Assembly (NCBI RefSeq): GCF_019455445.1
Contig: NZ_JAHWUS010000002.1
Span: forward strand, 248,001 to 312,000
Direction of reading: 5' to 3'
DNA: 64,000 nucleotides
Origin: Pseudaquidulcibacter saccharophilus
Lineage (GTDB): Bacteria; Pseudomonadota; Alphaproteobacteria; Caulobacterales; Aquidulcibacteraceae
A model generated the notes under the pieces. It saw nothing but the letters and a program-made list of their open reading frames with translations. It ran no database searches and had not been told where the DNA came from. This document shows, piece after piece, positions 26,415 through 35,294 of this stretch. Position 1 is the stretch's first letter; the number at the start of each line of letters is the position of its first letter. Both the position numbers and the translations under genes were made by a program.

Positions 26415-28355
26415 ATGACAACTAATTCTTATGATTTAAAAACACCCCACCTTGATTTAATTAAAAGCCCGGCTGATTTAAAAGGTAAGTCAGCGGCTGA
26501 GTTACAATTAATTGCAGATGATTTACGCGCTGAAACTATTGATGCGGTTTCGGTCACTGGTGGCCACCTTGGCGCTGGTTTAGGTGTGGTAGAACTTACA
26601 GTCGCACTTCATAAAGTTTTTAATACACCAGAAGATATTATTATTTGGGATGTTGGCCATCAGGCGTACCCGCACAAAATTCTAACAGGACGCCGCGACC
26701 GTATTCGTACATTACGTCAGGGTGGTGGTCTTTCAGGTTTTACAAAACGTTCTGAAAGTGAATATGACCCTTTTGGTACTGCACACGCATCGACATCAAT
26801 TTCAGCTGCACTTGGTTTTTGCGCTTCACGCGATGCGCAAGGAAAAAGCAATAGTGTGATTGCCGTAATCGGTGACGGATCTATTTCGGCTGGCATGGCT
26901 TATGAGGCAATGAATCAAGCTGCCGAAACCACCGGCCAACTTACTGTAATTCTAAATGATAATGATATGTCGATTGCACCACCTGTTGGTGGCATGTCAA
27001 ACTATTTGGCGAAACTTGTATCATCTGGTCATTATAGAAATTTGCGTAAGGTTGGTAAAAAAGTTGCCGGCGTTCTTCCCAAGCCACTTCAGGATGCTGC
27101 AAAGAAGGCCGAAGAATTTGCACGCGGCATGGCAACCGGTGGAACATTATTTGAGGAATTAGGTTTCTATTATATCGGTCCAATCGATGGGCATGATATG
27201 GAGACACTTCTTGAAGTATTGGAAAATGCAAAACAAATTACCGACCGCCCAGTTTTAATTCATGCAGTAACACAAAAGGGCAAAGGTTATGCCCCTGCTG
27301 AAAATGCCGATGATAAATATCACGGTGTTCAGCGCTTTAACGTAATCACTGGTGAGCAGTCAAAATCTAAATCAAATGCACCATCATATACGCGGGTTTT
27401 TGGTGAAACCCTTGTTAAATTAGGTGATACGGATAATAAAATTGTCGGAATAACTGCCGCTATGCCATCTGGTACAGGTATTGATATTTTTGGTAAAGCA
27501 TATCCGGCGCGCGTGTTTGATGTTGGCATTGCCGAGCAGCACGCAGTTACTTTTGCGGCCGGTCTTGCTGCCGATGGCATGAAACCATTTTGCGCAATTT
27601 ATTCGACATTCTTGCAACGTGGTTATGACCAAGTTGTTCATGATGTGGCGTTACAGCATTTGCCAGTTCGCTTTGCGATTGACCGGGCTGGTCTTGTTGG
27701 TGCTGATGGTCAAACCCATGCGGGTTCATTTGATATTGGCTTTATGGGCGCATTGCCTGGTATGGTATTAATGGCGGCTTCCGATGAGGCAGAGCTTGCA
27801 TTGATGACTAAAACCGCGCTCGAAATTAATGATCGCCCTTCCGCCTTCCGTTATCCACGTGGTGAAGGGGTTGGCGTTGAAATTCCAGAAATTCTAACAC
27901 CTCTAGAAATTGGTAAAGGCCGTATAATTCAACAAGGCAGTAAGATTGCGTTATTGTCATTTGGAACACGCCTTCAAGAGGCTCTTAAAGCCGCAAATAA
28001 ACTTGGCGCATTGGGGCTTTCAACAACTGTTGCTGATGCGCGTTTTGCGAAACCTCTTGATACAAATCTTATAAATGATCTTGTTAAGAACCATGAAGTT
28101 CTAATTACCCTTGAAGAAGGGGCAATGGGCGGTTTTGGCGCATTTGTTTTGCAATATTTAGCGCAAAGTGGACAACTAGATGGTGGCGTCAAAATTAGAA
28201 CGCTACATTTGCCAGATATTTTCCAGGATCATAATAGTCCTGAAATGCAATATAAAGAGGCTGGTCTTGATGCGGATAGTATTATCCATACAGCATTAAC
28301 CGCGTTGGGAATGGACGAAACCGAACAGGTGAAAATTCTTAATACAATAAAATAA
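26415..28355 (+). CDS. dxs: 1-deoxy-D-xylulose-5-phosphate synthase
   Basis: The 646-residue thiamine-diphosphate enzyme joins pyruvate and glyceraldehyde-3-phosphate, the entry step of the MEP isoprenoid pathway. Landmarks are [17 protein letters not shown], the TPP motif [15 protein letters not shown] running to [22 protein letters not shown] with the catalytic Glu, and [18 protein letters not shown]. Last gene of xseB-ispA-dxs. Ends two bases before the convergent cyclophilin stop. Confidence 0.97.
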   Translation: MTTNSYDLKTPHLDLIKSPADLKGKSAAELQLIADDLRAETIDAVSVTGGHLGAGLGVVELTVALHKVFNTPEDIIIWDVGHQAYPHKILTGRRDRIRTLRQGGGLSGFTKRSESEYDPFGTAHASTSISAALGFCASRDAQGKSNSVIAVIGDGSISAGMAYEAMNQAAETTGQLTVILNDNDMSIAPPVGGMSNYLAKLVSSGHYRNLRKVGKKVAGVLPKPLQDAAKKAEEFARGMATGGTLFEELGFYYIGPIDGHDMETLLEVLENAKQITDRPVLIHAVTQKGKGYAPAENADDKYHGVQRFNVITGEQSKSKSNAPSYTRVFGETLVKLGDTDNKIVGITAAMPSGTGIDIFGKAYPARVFDVGIAEQHAVTFAAGLAADGMKPFCAIYSTFLQRGYDQVVHDVALQHLPVRFAIDRAGLVGADGQTHAGSFDIGFMGALPGMVLMAASDEAELALMTKTALEINDRPSAFRYPRGEGVGVEIPEILTPLEIGKGRIIQQGSKIALLSFGTRLQEALKAANKLGALGLSTTVADARFAKPLDTNLINDLVKNHEVLITLEEGAMGGFGAFVLQYLAQSGQLDGGVKIRTLHLPDIFQDHNSPEMQYKEAGLDADSIIHTALTALGMDETEQVKILNTIK

Positions 28356-28357
28356 AC

Positions 28358-29248
28358 TTATTTTGCTTTTCTAATTGGTGGCAGTGAGTTGCATATATCA
28401 ACTGCCCCGGCTGGCTTAATAAAGAAAGGCCCACCACGATTTGCCCGCGCATTAATATATGCGTCAAAGCTTTTGCTATTAGTATCAATTATTTCGTATT
28501 TTGGTCTTTCATTTTCAGGTAATTGAGAGGCCAATATTGACGATTTAAATGCAATTTTTTCGGCATCATTTTCATAAAATCCCATCTGACCACTACCTCG
28601 TTTGCGTGCTGATAGATTTTCCATGCCATCGATAATGCGACCAACTGTTGTGATATTGCGGTCAAGATGGCGAGGGGAGTGGCCAATAACAACATATAAT
28701 TCTTGCCCGGTTCCAACATCTGGTGCCATATCGCGCCCAACACCTACCATCGAATAGCAATGTGGCAGCCATATGTTTTTTCCATCACCCGCAACCGCCC
28801 AAGAATTAACAAAGCCAACTTGTGCGGCATAGGCATCACGATATTTTAGTGGTTTGAATCTATATTTTTGGGCGGTAAATTCATATTCAGCAGGTGGTTG
28901 CTTTATTACGCTATTTGGGATTTCAGTACCTTCTTCACGGCCCCATTGTACTACATAATTATCCTGAACTCTTACAATTTTTGCTTTATCAAACCAGCGT
29001 GAGTTGGCAAGGTTTTTGATGTTTGCGGTATGCACTTGTGGCATAAAATCATTTAGATAAACAATAAATTGTGTGCCATCACTAAGTGTGTTGATTAATA
29101 AATTATCTGGGTTGATTGTGTGCCATTCATTGGGCGTGCTTTGTTCAAGAACTTCACTTGGCGATTTATTTGGCGATTTTGGCGCCTCTGCCGCAATAGA
29201 AGTCAATGGAATGAGTGCAAGCGAAATTGTAAATGCAAATAATTTCAT
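28358..29248 (-). CDS. Periplasmic cyclophilin-type peptidyl-prolyl isomerase
   Basis: About 296 residues from the second Met. The signal peptide MKLFAFTISLALIPLTSIAAEA is followed by a Ser/Pro linker and a cyclophilin-like domain: IVRVQDNYVVQWG, YAAQVGFVNSWAVAGDG, ELYVVIGHSPRHLDRNITTVGRIIDGMENL. The core is enlarged relative to small PpiA and has lost the usual FxRVIpgFMxQgG spelling, so isomerase activity is likely but unproven. A similar long cyclophilin occurs in other alphaproteobacteria. It is convergent with dxs. Confidence 0.82.
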   Translation of the reverse strand: MKLFAFTISLALIPLTSIAAEAPKSPNKSPSEVLEQSTPNEWHTINPDNLLINTLSDGTQFIVYLNDFMPQVHTANIKNLANSRWFDKAKIVRVQDNYVVQWGREEGTEIPNSVIKQPPAEYEFTAQKYRFKPLKYRDAYAAQVGFVNSWAVAGDGKNIWLPHCYSMVGVGRDMAPDVGTGQELYVVIGHSPRHLDRNITTVGRIIDGMENLSARKRGSGQMGFYENDAEKIAFKSSILASQLPENERPKYEIIDTNSKSFDAYINARANRGGPFFIKPAGAVDICNSLPPIRKAK

Positions 29249-29319
29249 AATCAAATCCCGTTTTTAAAAGAGATTGGATTAGGTTTTTGTTTTTTACAAG
29301 CCAGAAAATGATAAATTAA

Positions 29320-30411
29320 TTACCGGCGTAATTTTAGTTCATCCTGTGGTTGGTCAATTATACTATCCAAAATCAATTTGTCCCAACCAGATTTTCGGTC
29401 ATATATCCCAAATCCAGCGTTATAATTAAAGTAACACGCGGGAATTTGCGCCATTTGTAATTCGCGCGTTACTTCACCTGCCCAACGTGCGCGAAGGTGA
29501 CGTGGGACGGATTCGCTTGTTCCGTATTCACCTACGAATACAGGAATTCCAAGATGCGTGCGCCATTGCGCAATTTTTTGAACGTAATTGTGAAGATCTT
29601 TTTTATCACTTCCGATTGGGAAATCGCGCCCCATAGGTGGTGCTTGTGCCCCTAACCATTCGGCACCTTGATGAGTAAATTCGAATGGTAAATAATGGTG
29701 GACTGTCGCCACAATATATGGGTCATTCGGGATATTAAGGTTATACATACCGCCAATTGTACCCCAATTATCACCGCTGAATATAACTGTCCGTGTAGGA
29801 TTTGTTTTCCTAATTTCTAAAAGTGCACGATATTGTGCCTGATTCATTTTATCGCCAGAAAATGCATCGCGTGGCTCGTTTATAATTTCAAACATTAAAT
29901 TCTGTGGGGCATTTCTATAATGCTGGGCTATTTGTGACCACAACGCTACAAGACGGTTAGTGTTTTCATCGGGGGCTTGATATATTTCCTCATAATTATG
30001 GACGTTTATTATTATGTTTAGTTTTTGATTTAAACCCCATTTGATAATCTCATCGGTGCGTTTAAAAAAGTTATTGTCAATTTGGTATGGTGATTGTTTT
30101 GATGCCCGACTAGACCAATCGATTGGTATTCTAACCGTATCAAATCCCTTGTTTTTAATATTTGAAAAATCGTCTTCCTGAAATTTAAAGCCCCATTCAC
30201 CCTCGATTGGTGCTTCTAAACCGCCAGCCATATTGATACAGTTTTTTGTCGGGAAATATGCTTGATTAGCTACTTTGGTTTTATAATTTCCAAGCCATAT
30301 GCTTTGCGCAACGGCTGCGCCAACCCCAATAAGGCTAATAGCGGCGATAATTGCACAACTAAATCGGTGCCTTGTGCAAAATGCAATGATTTTTGATAAA
30401 GAGTTTTTCAA
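29320..30411 (-). CDS. GH5-family glycoside hydrolase (endoglucanase-like), exported or membrane-anchored
   Basis: The 363-residue protein has an N-terminal hydrophobic segment (FSCAIIAAISLIGVGAAVA) acting as signal or anchor and a GH5 (beta/alpha)8 domain. The acid/base Glu is in MFEIINEPRDAF, the nucleophile Glu in PVFVGEYGTSES, with VRIPIDWSSR and VHNYEEIY in the early strands. Likely cleaves beta-1,4-glucan or related polysaccharides in the periplasm. Together with the GH3 enzyme it suggests plant or algal glucan use, though they are 22 kb apart. Confidence 0.88.
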   Translation of the reverse strand: MKNSLSKIIAFCTRHRFSCAIIAAISLIGVGAAVAQSIWLGNYKTKVANQAYFPTKNCINMAGGLEAPIEGEWGFKFQEDDFSNIKNKGFDTVRIPIDWSSRASKQSPYQIDNNFFKRTDEIIKWGLNQKLNIIINVHNYEEIYQAPDENTNRLVALWSQIAQHYRNAPQNLMFEIINEPRDAFSGDKMNQAQYRALLEIRKTNPTRTVIFSGDNWGTIGGMYNLNIPNDPYIVATVHHYLPFEFTHQGAEWLGAQAPPMGRDFPIGSDKKDLHNYVQKIAQWRTHLGIPVFVGEYGTSESVPRHLRARWAGEVTRELQMAQIPACYFNYNAGFGIYDRKSGWDKLILDSIIDQPQDELKLRR

Positions 30412-30509
30412 TTTAATGCACCTTTAGTTTTTATCTGCTAATTGTATTACCAAATATAAAAATCACAATTCTCAAACAGTAATTTTAAAAAGTTAAATTT
30501 CAGTAGGTC

Positions 30510-31031
30510 ATGATAATGTATGATAACAATATTATTTCGCATTTCGGTTTAAATTTGTTAATTGCGACAATACTGATTGTGACCACTGTAATTATACATT
30601 TGACTGCTTTATCTGTTTTAACCTTTATTTTAAGGGCACGAGAATGGCGTCATGAAGCCAATCAATTGGTGGCGCACCCATTAAAAGAAGTTGTAACCAT
30701 TTTGTTTGTTGTTATGGGCATATTTGCTGCTCATAGTATTGAAATTTGGATTTATGCAATTGTTTATCACTGGGGGTTTGGCGTTTTCCATGACATAGAA
30801 GAAGCGCTTTATTTCTCTATCGAGAACTTTATTGCTCTTGGTTACGGTGATTTATTTTTGCCTAAGCAATGGCGTGTTGTTGGCGCTATTGAATCTGTAA
30901 ATGGCCTTGTGCTTGTTGGTTGGTCAACTGCATTTTTAGTTACAGTGGTTGGACGGGCAAGAATTATGGAACATGAGTGGGTAGAAAGTATAATTAAAAA
31001 ACATCTTTCAAAAGAAATTGAGAAAAAATAA
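30510..31031 (+). CDS. Ion-channel-like membrane protein (two-pore-helix K+ channel type)
   Basis: The 173-residue protein has three to four hydrophobic segments. A pore-loop-like stretch FSIENFIALGYGDLFLP lies between the second-last and last helix. GYGD matches the potassium selectivity filter (T-x-GYGD), but the preceding Thr-Val is replaced by Ala-Leu. The helix after it (VNGLVLVGWSTAFLVTVVGRAR) resembles the inner helix of Ion_trans_2 proteins. It is predicted to be an inner-membrane channel or relative. It stands alone. Confidence 0.72.
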   Translation: MIMYDNNIISHFGLNLLIATILIVTTVIIHLTALSVLTFILRAREWRHEANQLVAHPLKEVVTILFVVMGIFAAHSIEIWIYAIVYHWGFGVFHDIEEALYFSIENFIALGYGDLFLPKQWRVVGAIESVNGLVLVGWSTAFLVTVVGRARIMEHEWVESIIKKHLSKEIEKK

Positions 31032-31131
31032 TTAGACTTTTGACCAATGGACATGCTAAAAACCCGCTTGTATATGGTGATTGTTGCAGTATCACTTGTA
31101 TAACTAAGTGTAATAATTCTGGGGATATTTG

Positions 31132-33162
31132 ATGTTTAACAAAATTCTTATTGCCAACCGTGGTGAAATTGCGGTTCGGGTAATTAAAACCGCACGCAGA
31201 ATGGGAATTAAAACAGTTGTTGTTTATTCTGATGCGGATGCCGGTTCTTTGGCTGTTGAAATGGCGGATGAAAAAGTTCACATCGGTCCTAGCCCTGCGG
31301 CACAATCATATTTGGTTGCCGATAAAATTATTGCTGCATGTAAGGAAACTGGTGCTGAGGCTGTTCACCCTGGTTTCGGCTTTTTGTCAGAGAACCAAGG
31401 TTTTGCACAACGTCTTAAAGATGAGGGGATAGTGTTTATTGGCCCTAATCCATATGCGATTGGTGCAATGGGCGATAAAATTGAGTCTAAAAAAGCTGCT
31501 CAGGCGGCGGGTGTTTCATGCGTTCCTGGTTTTATTGGTGAAATTCGTGATACTGAACACGCTTTAGAAATTTCTAAAGATATTGGCTACCCAGTTATGA
31601 TTAAAGCTTCTGCTGGTGGTGGCGGTAAAGGTATTCGTATCGCATATAATGACCAAGAGGTTTTAGAAGGCTTCCCAGCGGTTAAAGCAGAGGCAATTGG
31701 TGCATTTGGCGATGACCGTATCTTTATTGAAAAATTTATCACTGCGCCACGCCACATTGAAATTCAGATTCTTGGCGATAAACATGGCAATGTTGTTTAT
31801 CTTTTTGAGCGTGAGTGTTCAATTCAACGCCGTAACCAAAAAGTTATTGAGGAAGCACCATCTCCATTACTAGACGAAGTTACCCGTAAGAAAATGGGTG
31901 AACAGGCGGTAGCACTTGCCAAAGCGGTTAATTACGATTCTGCTGGTACTGTTGAGTTTGTTGCCTCTGGCGTAGATAAATCTTTCTATTTCCTTGAGAT
32001 GAATACCCGACTTCAAGTGGAACATCCTGTAACAGAAATGATCACTGGTCTTGACCTTGTTGAGCAGATGATACGTGTCGCTTATGGCGAAGCATTATCA
32101 TTCAAACAAGAAGATTTAAAAATAAACGGTTGGGCAATGGAATCCCGTGTTTATGCCGAAGATCCATATCGTGGTTTCTTGCCTTCAATTGGTCGCTTGC
32201 GTACTTATAAACAGCCTGTTGAGGGTGAATTATTAGGTGGCAAAGTTCGTGTTGATTCTGGTGTGCGTGAAGGCGATGAAATTTCAATGCACTATGACCC
32301 AATGATTGCGAAACTTATTTGTTGGAACAAAGATCGTATTAGCGCGATTGAAACTTCACTTGTTGCACTTGATGAATTTGCCATTAAAGGCATTCAGTCA
32401 AATACACCTTTCGTATCTGCAATTATGGGGCAGGATTTGTTCCGTTCTGGCGATATTACAACTGCATATATTGGCAAAGAATTTAAGGACGGTTTCCACG
32501 GGGTCCCTCTAACGGATAAAACCGCTAAATTATTTACTGGTATTGCTGCGCTTGTGCATACACAAAAACGCAAAAAAGAGATGTCAACCGATGTTGCATT
32601 GCATTCACTTGCAATTTCAACACGTTCGGCGCGCAAAGATTGGGCTGTGGCAATTGATGGCGATTATCATCAAGTCCATGTTGAACCAAATGCCGAAGGT
32701 GCAGTGATTACATATGATGATGGCAGCACACTTGAAATTAAATCTAATTTCAAAGCTGGTGAAAAAGTTATTCGTGGTTTTGCATCATCTAAAGGTCTTT
32801 ATGATAATGAGGCATTTACAATTAATTTTGAAGATTTGCCGCAAGGGTTTAAATTCCACTATCGTGGAATTACTGAAACCGTAATCGTTGCAACTCCAAG
32901 AATGGCTGAATTACACGCCATGCTTCCGGAAAAAGAAGCGCCAGATACTTCTGGTCTTGTAATTTCACCAATGCCGGGCCTTGTGGTTTCAATTGATGTT
33001 GCTGTTGGTGATGCAGTTAAGTCTGGGCAAGCTATCGCAATCATCGAAGCAATGAAAATGCAAAATATCATCCGTGCCGAACGTGATGGCACAATTAAGG
33101 CAATTAAAACCGCTGCAGGTGCAGCAATTGCCGCAGATGAAATTATGATTGAACTCGATTAA
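31132..33162 (+). CDS. pccA: Biotin-dependent acyl-CoA carboxylase alpha subunit (propionyl/acetyl-CoA type)
   Basis: The 676-residue protein begins at ATG 31132 (GGGG seven bases before). Biotin carboxylase domain: ILIANRGEIAVRVIKT, the ATP loop KASAGGGGKGIRI, FLEMNTRLQVEHPVTE. A BT domain follows and the C-terminal biotinyl carrier has the target Lys in IEAMKMQN. It carboxylates its biotin and works with a separate carboxyltransferase beta subunit that is not in this window. Length fits PccA rather than AccC (about 450). A strong terminator follows. Confidence 0.93.
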   Translation: MFNKILIANRGEIAVRVIKTARRMGIKTVVVYSDADAGSLAVEMADEKVHIGPSPAAQSYLVADKIIAACKETGAEAVHPGFGFLSENQGFAQRLKDEGIVFIGPNPYAIGAMGDKIESKKAAQAAGVSCVPGFIGEIRDTEHALEISKDIGYPVMIKASAGGGGKGIRIAYNDQEVLEGFPAVKAEAIGAFGDDRIFIEKFITAPRHIEIQILGDKHGNVVYLFERECSIQRRNQKVIEEAPSPLLDEVTRKKMGEQAVALAKAVNYDSAGTVEFVASGVDKSFYFLEMNTRLQVEHPVTEMITGLDLVEQMIRVAYGEALSFKQEDLKINGWAMESRVYAEDPYRGFLPSIGRLRTYKQPVEGELLGGKVRVDSGVREGDEISMHYDPMIAKLICWNKDRISAIETSLVALDEFAIKGIQSNTPFVSAIMGQDLFRSGDITTAYIGKEFKDGFHGVPLTDKTAKLFTGIAALVHTQKRKKEMSTDVALHSLAISTRSARKDWAVAIDGDYHQVHVEPNAEGAVITYDDGSTLEIKSNFKAGEKVIRGFASSKGLYDNEAFTINFEDLPQGFKFHYRGITETVIVATPRMAELHAMLPEKEAPDTSGLVISPMPGLVVSIDVAVGDAVKSGQAIAIIEAMKMQNIIRAERDGTIKAIKTAAGAAIAADEIMIELD

Positions 33163-33186
33163 TTAAGTCAAATATCTAATAAAGAG

Positions 33187-33211
33187 GGCGGCAGTTTTGC
33201 CGCCTTTTTTT
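33187..33211 (+). terminator. Rho-independent terminator after pccA
   Basis: GGCGGCA (33187-33193) pairs with TGCCGCC (33198-33204) and is followed by seven T. Confidence 0.92.
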
Positions 33212-33300
33212 GTAATAAAACCTATATAAATCAGTGTCTCATGAAAAAATGCATATCTAAAGTCTAAAAACGACTTAGGTCTAATTGTTATTATCTTTTA

Positions 33301-33347
33301 CCCGTGGAATTACGCCCACGGGAGGAGCGCCCATGACACGCTCTTAA
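33301..33347 (+). promoter_or_regulatory. Structured leader with a four-residue mini-ORF upstream of the acetate-type transporter
   Basis: CCCGTGG (33301-33307) pairs with CCACGGG (33316-33322), and GAGCG (33325-33329) with CGCTC (33339-33343). Between them GGGAGGAG (33320-33327) is a near-perfect Shine-Dalgarno sequence before ATG 33333, which encodes only Met-Thr-Arg-Ser and stops at TAA 33345. The real transporter start is 26 bases further on. A translated, structured leader controlling the transporter is inferred. Confidence 0.5.
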
Positions 33348-33372
33348 TAAAAATATTTATAGTAAAAAGGTA

Positions 33373-34035
33373 GTGACTATGACCATTCAGAACCCGATTA
33401 ATCAATCGAATATTACGGAAACTAAAATTATCACTGAAACCAAGATTATGATGTCTGACCCAACTGCTTTGGGCGTATTTGGTCTTGCAATCGTTACATT
33501 TGTTGCAGCTAGTCAGAAACTTGGTTTGACTACTGGAACAACATTCTTAATACCATGGGCCTTGTTCCTTGGCTCTGCGGCACAAATTTGGGCGTCAACG
33601 GTTGATTTCAAGAAAAACAATTATTTCGGTTCAATTGTACTTGGTGCTTACGGCCTATTTTGGGCAGCGGTTGCGCTACATTGGTCAATTTCATTAGGTT
33701 GGTTTGGCGCGGTTGACCCAACAAAGGCGGATCCAGCACAGCTTGGATATGCTTGTTTTGGTTATTTCTTCTTTTCATTATTTATTATGATTGCATCATT
33801 CGAAGCCAATAAAACCTTTGCGGCAATCTTGGTTCTAATTAACGTATTATTGCCATCGCTTGGTTTTTCTTTAATTGGCTTCCATAAAGAATTTTTCCAT
33901 ACTCTTGCGGCATATTCAGAGCTTGGCATTTCTTTACTTGGTTTTTATGCTGCTGGTGCAATTTTCTTGAACCAGTTCTTTGGACGTCAAATATTGCCTC
34001 TTGGCAAACCATTTGGCTTTATCAAAAAGAGCTAG
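33373..34035 (+). CDS. satP: GPR1/FUN34/YaaH-family acetate/succinate transporter
   Basis: The 220-residue protein has six hydrophobic segments. The YaaH signature is visible in DPTALGVFGLAIVTFVAASQ (NPAPLGLxGFA-type) and in the Gly/Ala-rich second helix ending SAAQIWAST. Homologues carry acetate or succinate across the inner membrane. The first 25 residues are polar and contain a repeated TETKI unit; an internal ATG beside DPTAL is a possible alternative start. The leader upstream is unusual and a terminator follows. It sits near the acyl-CoA carboxylase. Confidence 0.85.
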   Translation: MTMTIQNPINQSNITETKIITETKIMMSDPTALGVFGLAIVTFVAASQKLGLTTGTTFLIPWALFLGSAAQIWASTVDFKKNNYFGSIVLGAYGLFWAAVALHWSISLGWFGAVDPTKADPAQLGYACFGYFFFSLFIMIASFEANKTFAAILVLINVLLPSLGFSLIGFHKEFFHTLAAYSELGISLLGFYAAGAIFLNQFFGRQILPLGKPFGFIKKS

Positions 34036-34069
34036 TATAAAATAACTAGGATTTAATCACTTACAAAAG

Positions 34070-34096
34070 GCCCTCGCAAAATTGCGGGGGCTTTTA
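34070..34096. terminator. Terminator between the transporter and the UDG gene
   Basis: GCCCTCGC (34070-34077) pairs with GCGGGGGC (34084-34091), with one G-T pair, and is followed by TTTTATT. It ends the plus-strand transporter and touches the end of the convergent UDG gene. Confidence 0.85.
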
Positions 34097-34717
34097 TTGT
34101 TTTGCAATTGCAAACACGTTTTCGAACATTTGCGTTGTTAGGCGGTTGGTTTGTGTGTTGTAGCGCGAGCAGTGATAGGAATCGATAAGTTTTAAATCAC
34201 CCAATTTATGAACCGCAGCGTGGCCAAATTTGAATTGGCTCTTCTTATACCCAAGTGCCTTTAATGTCGCGTCATGCGAGACCAAGCCAAGGCAAATAAT
34301 AGTTTTAAGGTTTTTCATTGCCGAAATTCGGGCTTTTAAAAAATCATTGCACAACTTAATTTCATCGGTTGTAGGTTTATTTTCAGGTGGTGCACAGCGT
34401 ACTGCATTAGTTATCATGGCGTCATGCAATATTATGCCATCATTCGGATCGGCACGATATTCACCCTGTAAATATCCAAACTTTTTCAATGTATCGTAAA
34501 GTAATTGTCCTGCAAAATCACCCGTAAATGGGCGCCCTGTGCGATTTGCACCTGTTCTTCCTGGTGCAAGACCAATAACTAAAAGTGATGCATCTTCGTC
34601 GCCAAAGCTAGGGGCGGGGCCATTAAACCAATCAGGATTTTCTTTTGTATTTTTATCGCGATATGCAACAAGGCGCGGACAAAAATTACAATTTTTCGGT
34701 GCTTCTTTTAAAATCAT
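34094..34717 (-). CDS. Family 5 uracil-DNA glycosylase (UdgB type)
   Basis: The 207-residue repair enzyme has the 4Fe-4S cysteines beginning NCNFCPRLVAYRDK, the active-site motif LVIGLAPGRTGANRTGRPFTGDFAG and a distal segment LKLIDSYHCSRYNTQT replacing the usual HPS-type motif. The GLAPGxxGAxRTGRPFTGD spelling is that of family 5 (UDGb) glycosylases, which remove uracil, hypoxanthine and related lesions and lack the Asp/Asn of other UDGs. It is divergent from folK. Confidence 0.87.
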   Translation of the reverse strand: MILKEAPKNCNFCPRLVAYRDKNTKENPDWFNGPAPSFGDEDASLLVIGLAPGRTGANRTGRPFTGDFAGQLLYDTLKKFGYLQGEYRADPNDGIILHDAMITNAVRCAPPENKPTTDEIKLCNDFLKARISAMKNLKTIICLGLVSHDATLKALGYKKSQFKFGHAAVHKLGDLKLIDSYHCSRYNTQTNRLTTQMFENVFAIAKQ

Positions 34718-34745
34718 CAGAATCTAATATTGATTATGTTTAAGC

Positions 34746-35291
34746 ATGACAATAGATAGACTCATGGGCAATGTGACAAAAACAGCTTTAATTGGTTTGG
34801 GGTCAAATCTTGGTTTTAACGATTTGGATAAAGCTGAGGTGATTGAGGCTGCGATTGAGGATATCTCTCGATTTGCTTATCTCAAGAAATCTTCGTGTCT
34901 TTATGTTTCGCCGGCTTGGCCTGAAGGAAATGATTCCCCCGACTATTTGAATTGTGTGATTGCAATTGAAACGGGCCTTTCTCCCAAAGATATTCTTGAA
35001 AAATTGCGCCATATTGAAGAAAAATATGGGCGCGTTCGTGATAAGCAAAATCGTTGGGCGGCACGCACCCTTGACTTAGATATAATTGCAATCGACGATA
35101 TGGTTTTAAATGAAAAAGACCTTAAAATTCCGCATCCTCGTATGGAAGTTCGTGATTTTGTGATATTGCCGTTGAGTGAAGTTGCCCCTAATTGGGTGCA
35201 CCCAATAAGTGGTGCATCATTAGTGGAAATGATTGCTTCATTAATTTTTAGCGGTAAACATATTTTGGCTAAACCTGTTGTTAATGCTTGA
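34746..35291 (+). CDS. folK: HPPK, 2-amino-4-hydroxy-6-hydroxymethyldihydropteridine pyrophosphokinase
   Basis: The 181-residue enzyme pyrophosphorylates the pterin in folate synthesis. Landmarks are ALIGLGSNLG, SPAWPEGNDSPDYLNCVIAIET, the loop RWAARTLDLDIIAID with catalytic aspartates, and IPHPRMEVRDFVILPLSEVAP. A start at the later Met (34764) would lose only six residues. No folP or folB is adjacent. Confidence 0.94.
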   Translation: MTIDRLMGNVTKTALIGLGSNLGFNDLDKAEVIEAAIEDISRFAYLKKSSCLYVSPAWPEGNDSPDYLNCVIAIETGLSPKDILEKLRHIEEKYGRVRDKQNRWAARTLDLDIIAIDDMVLNEKDLKIPHPRMEVRDFVILPLSEVAPNWVHPISGASLVEMIASLIFSGKHILAKPVVNA

Positions 35292-35294
35292 GAA

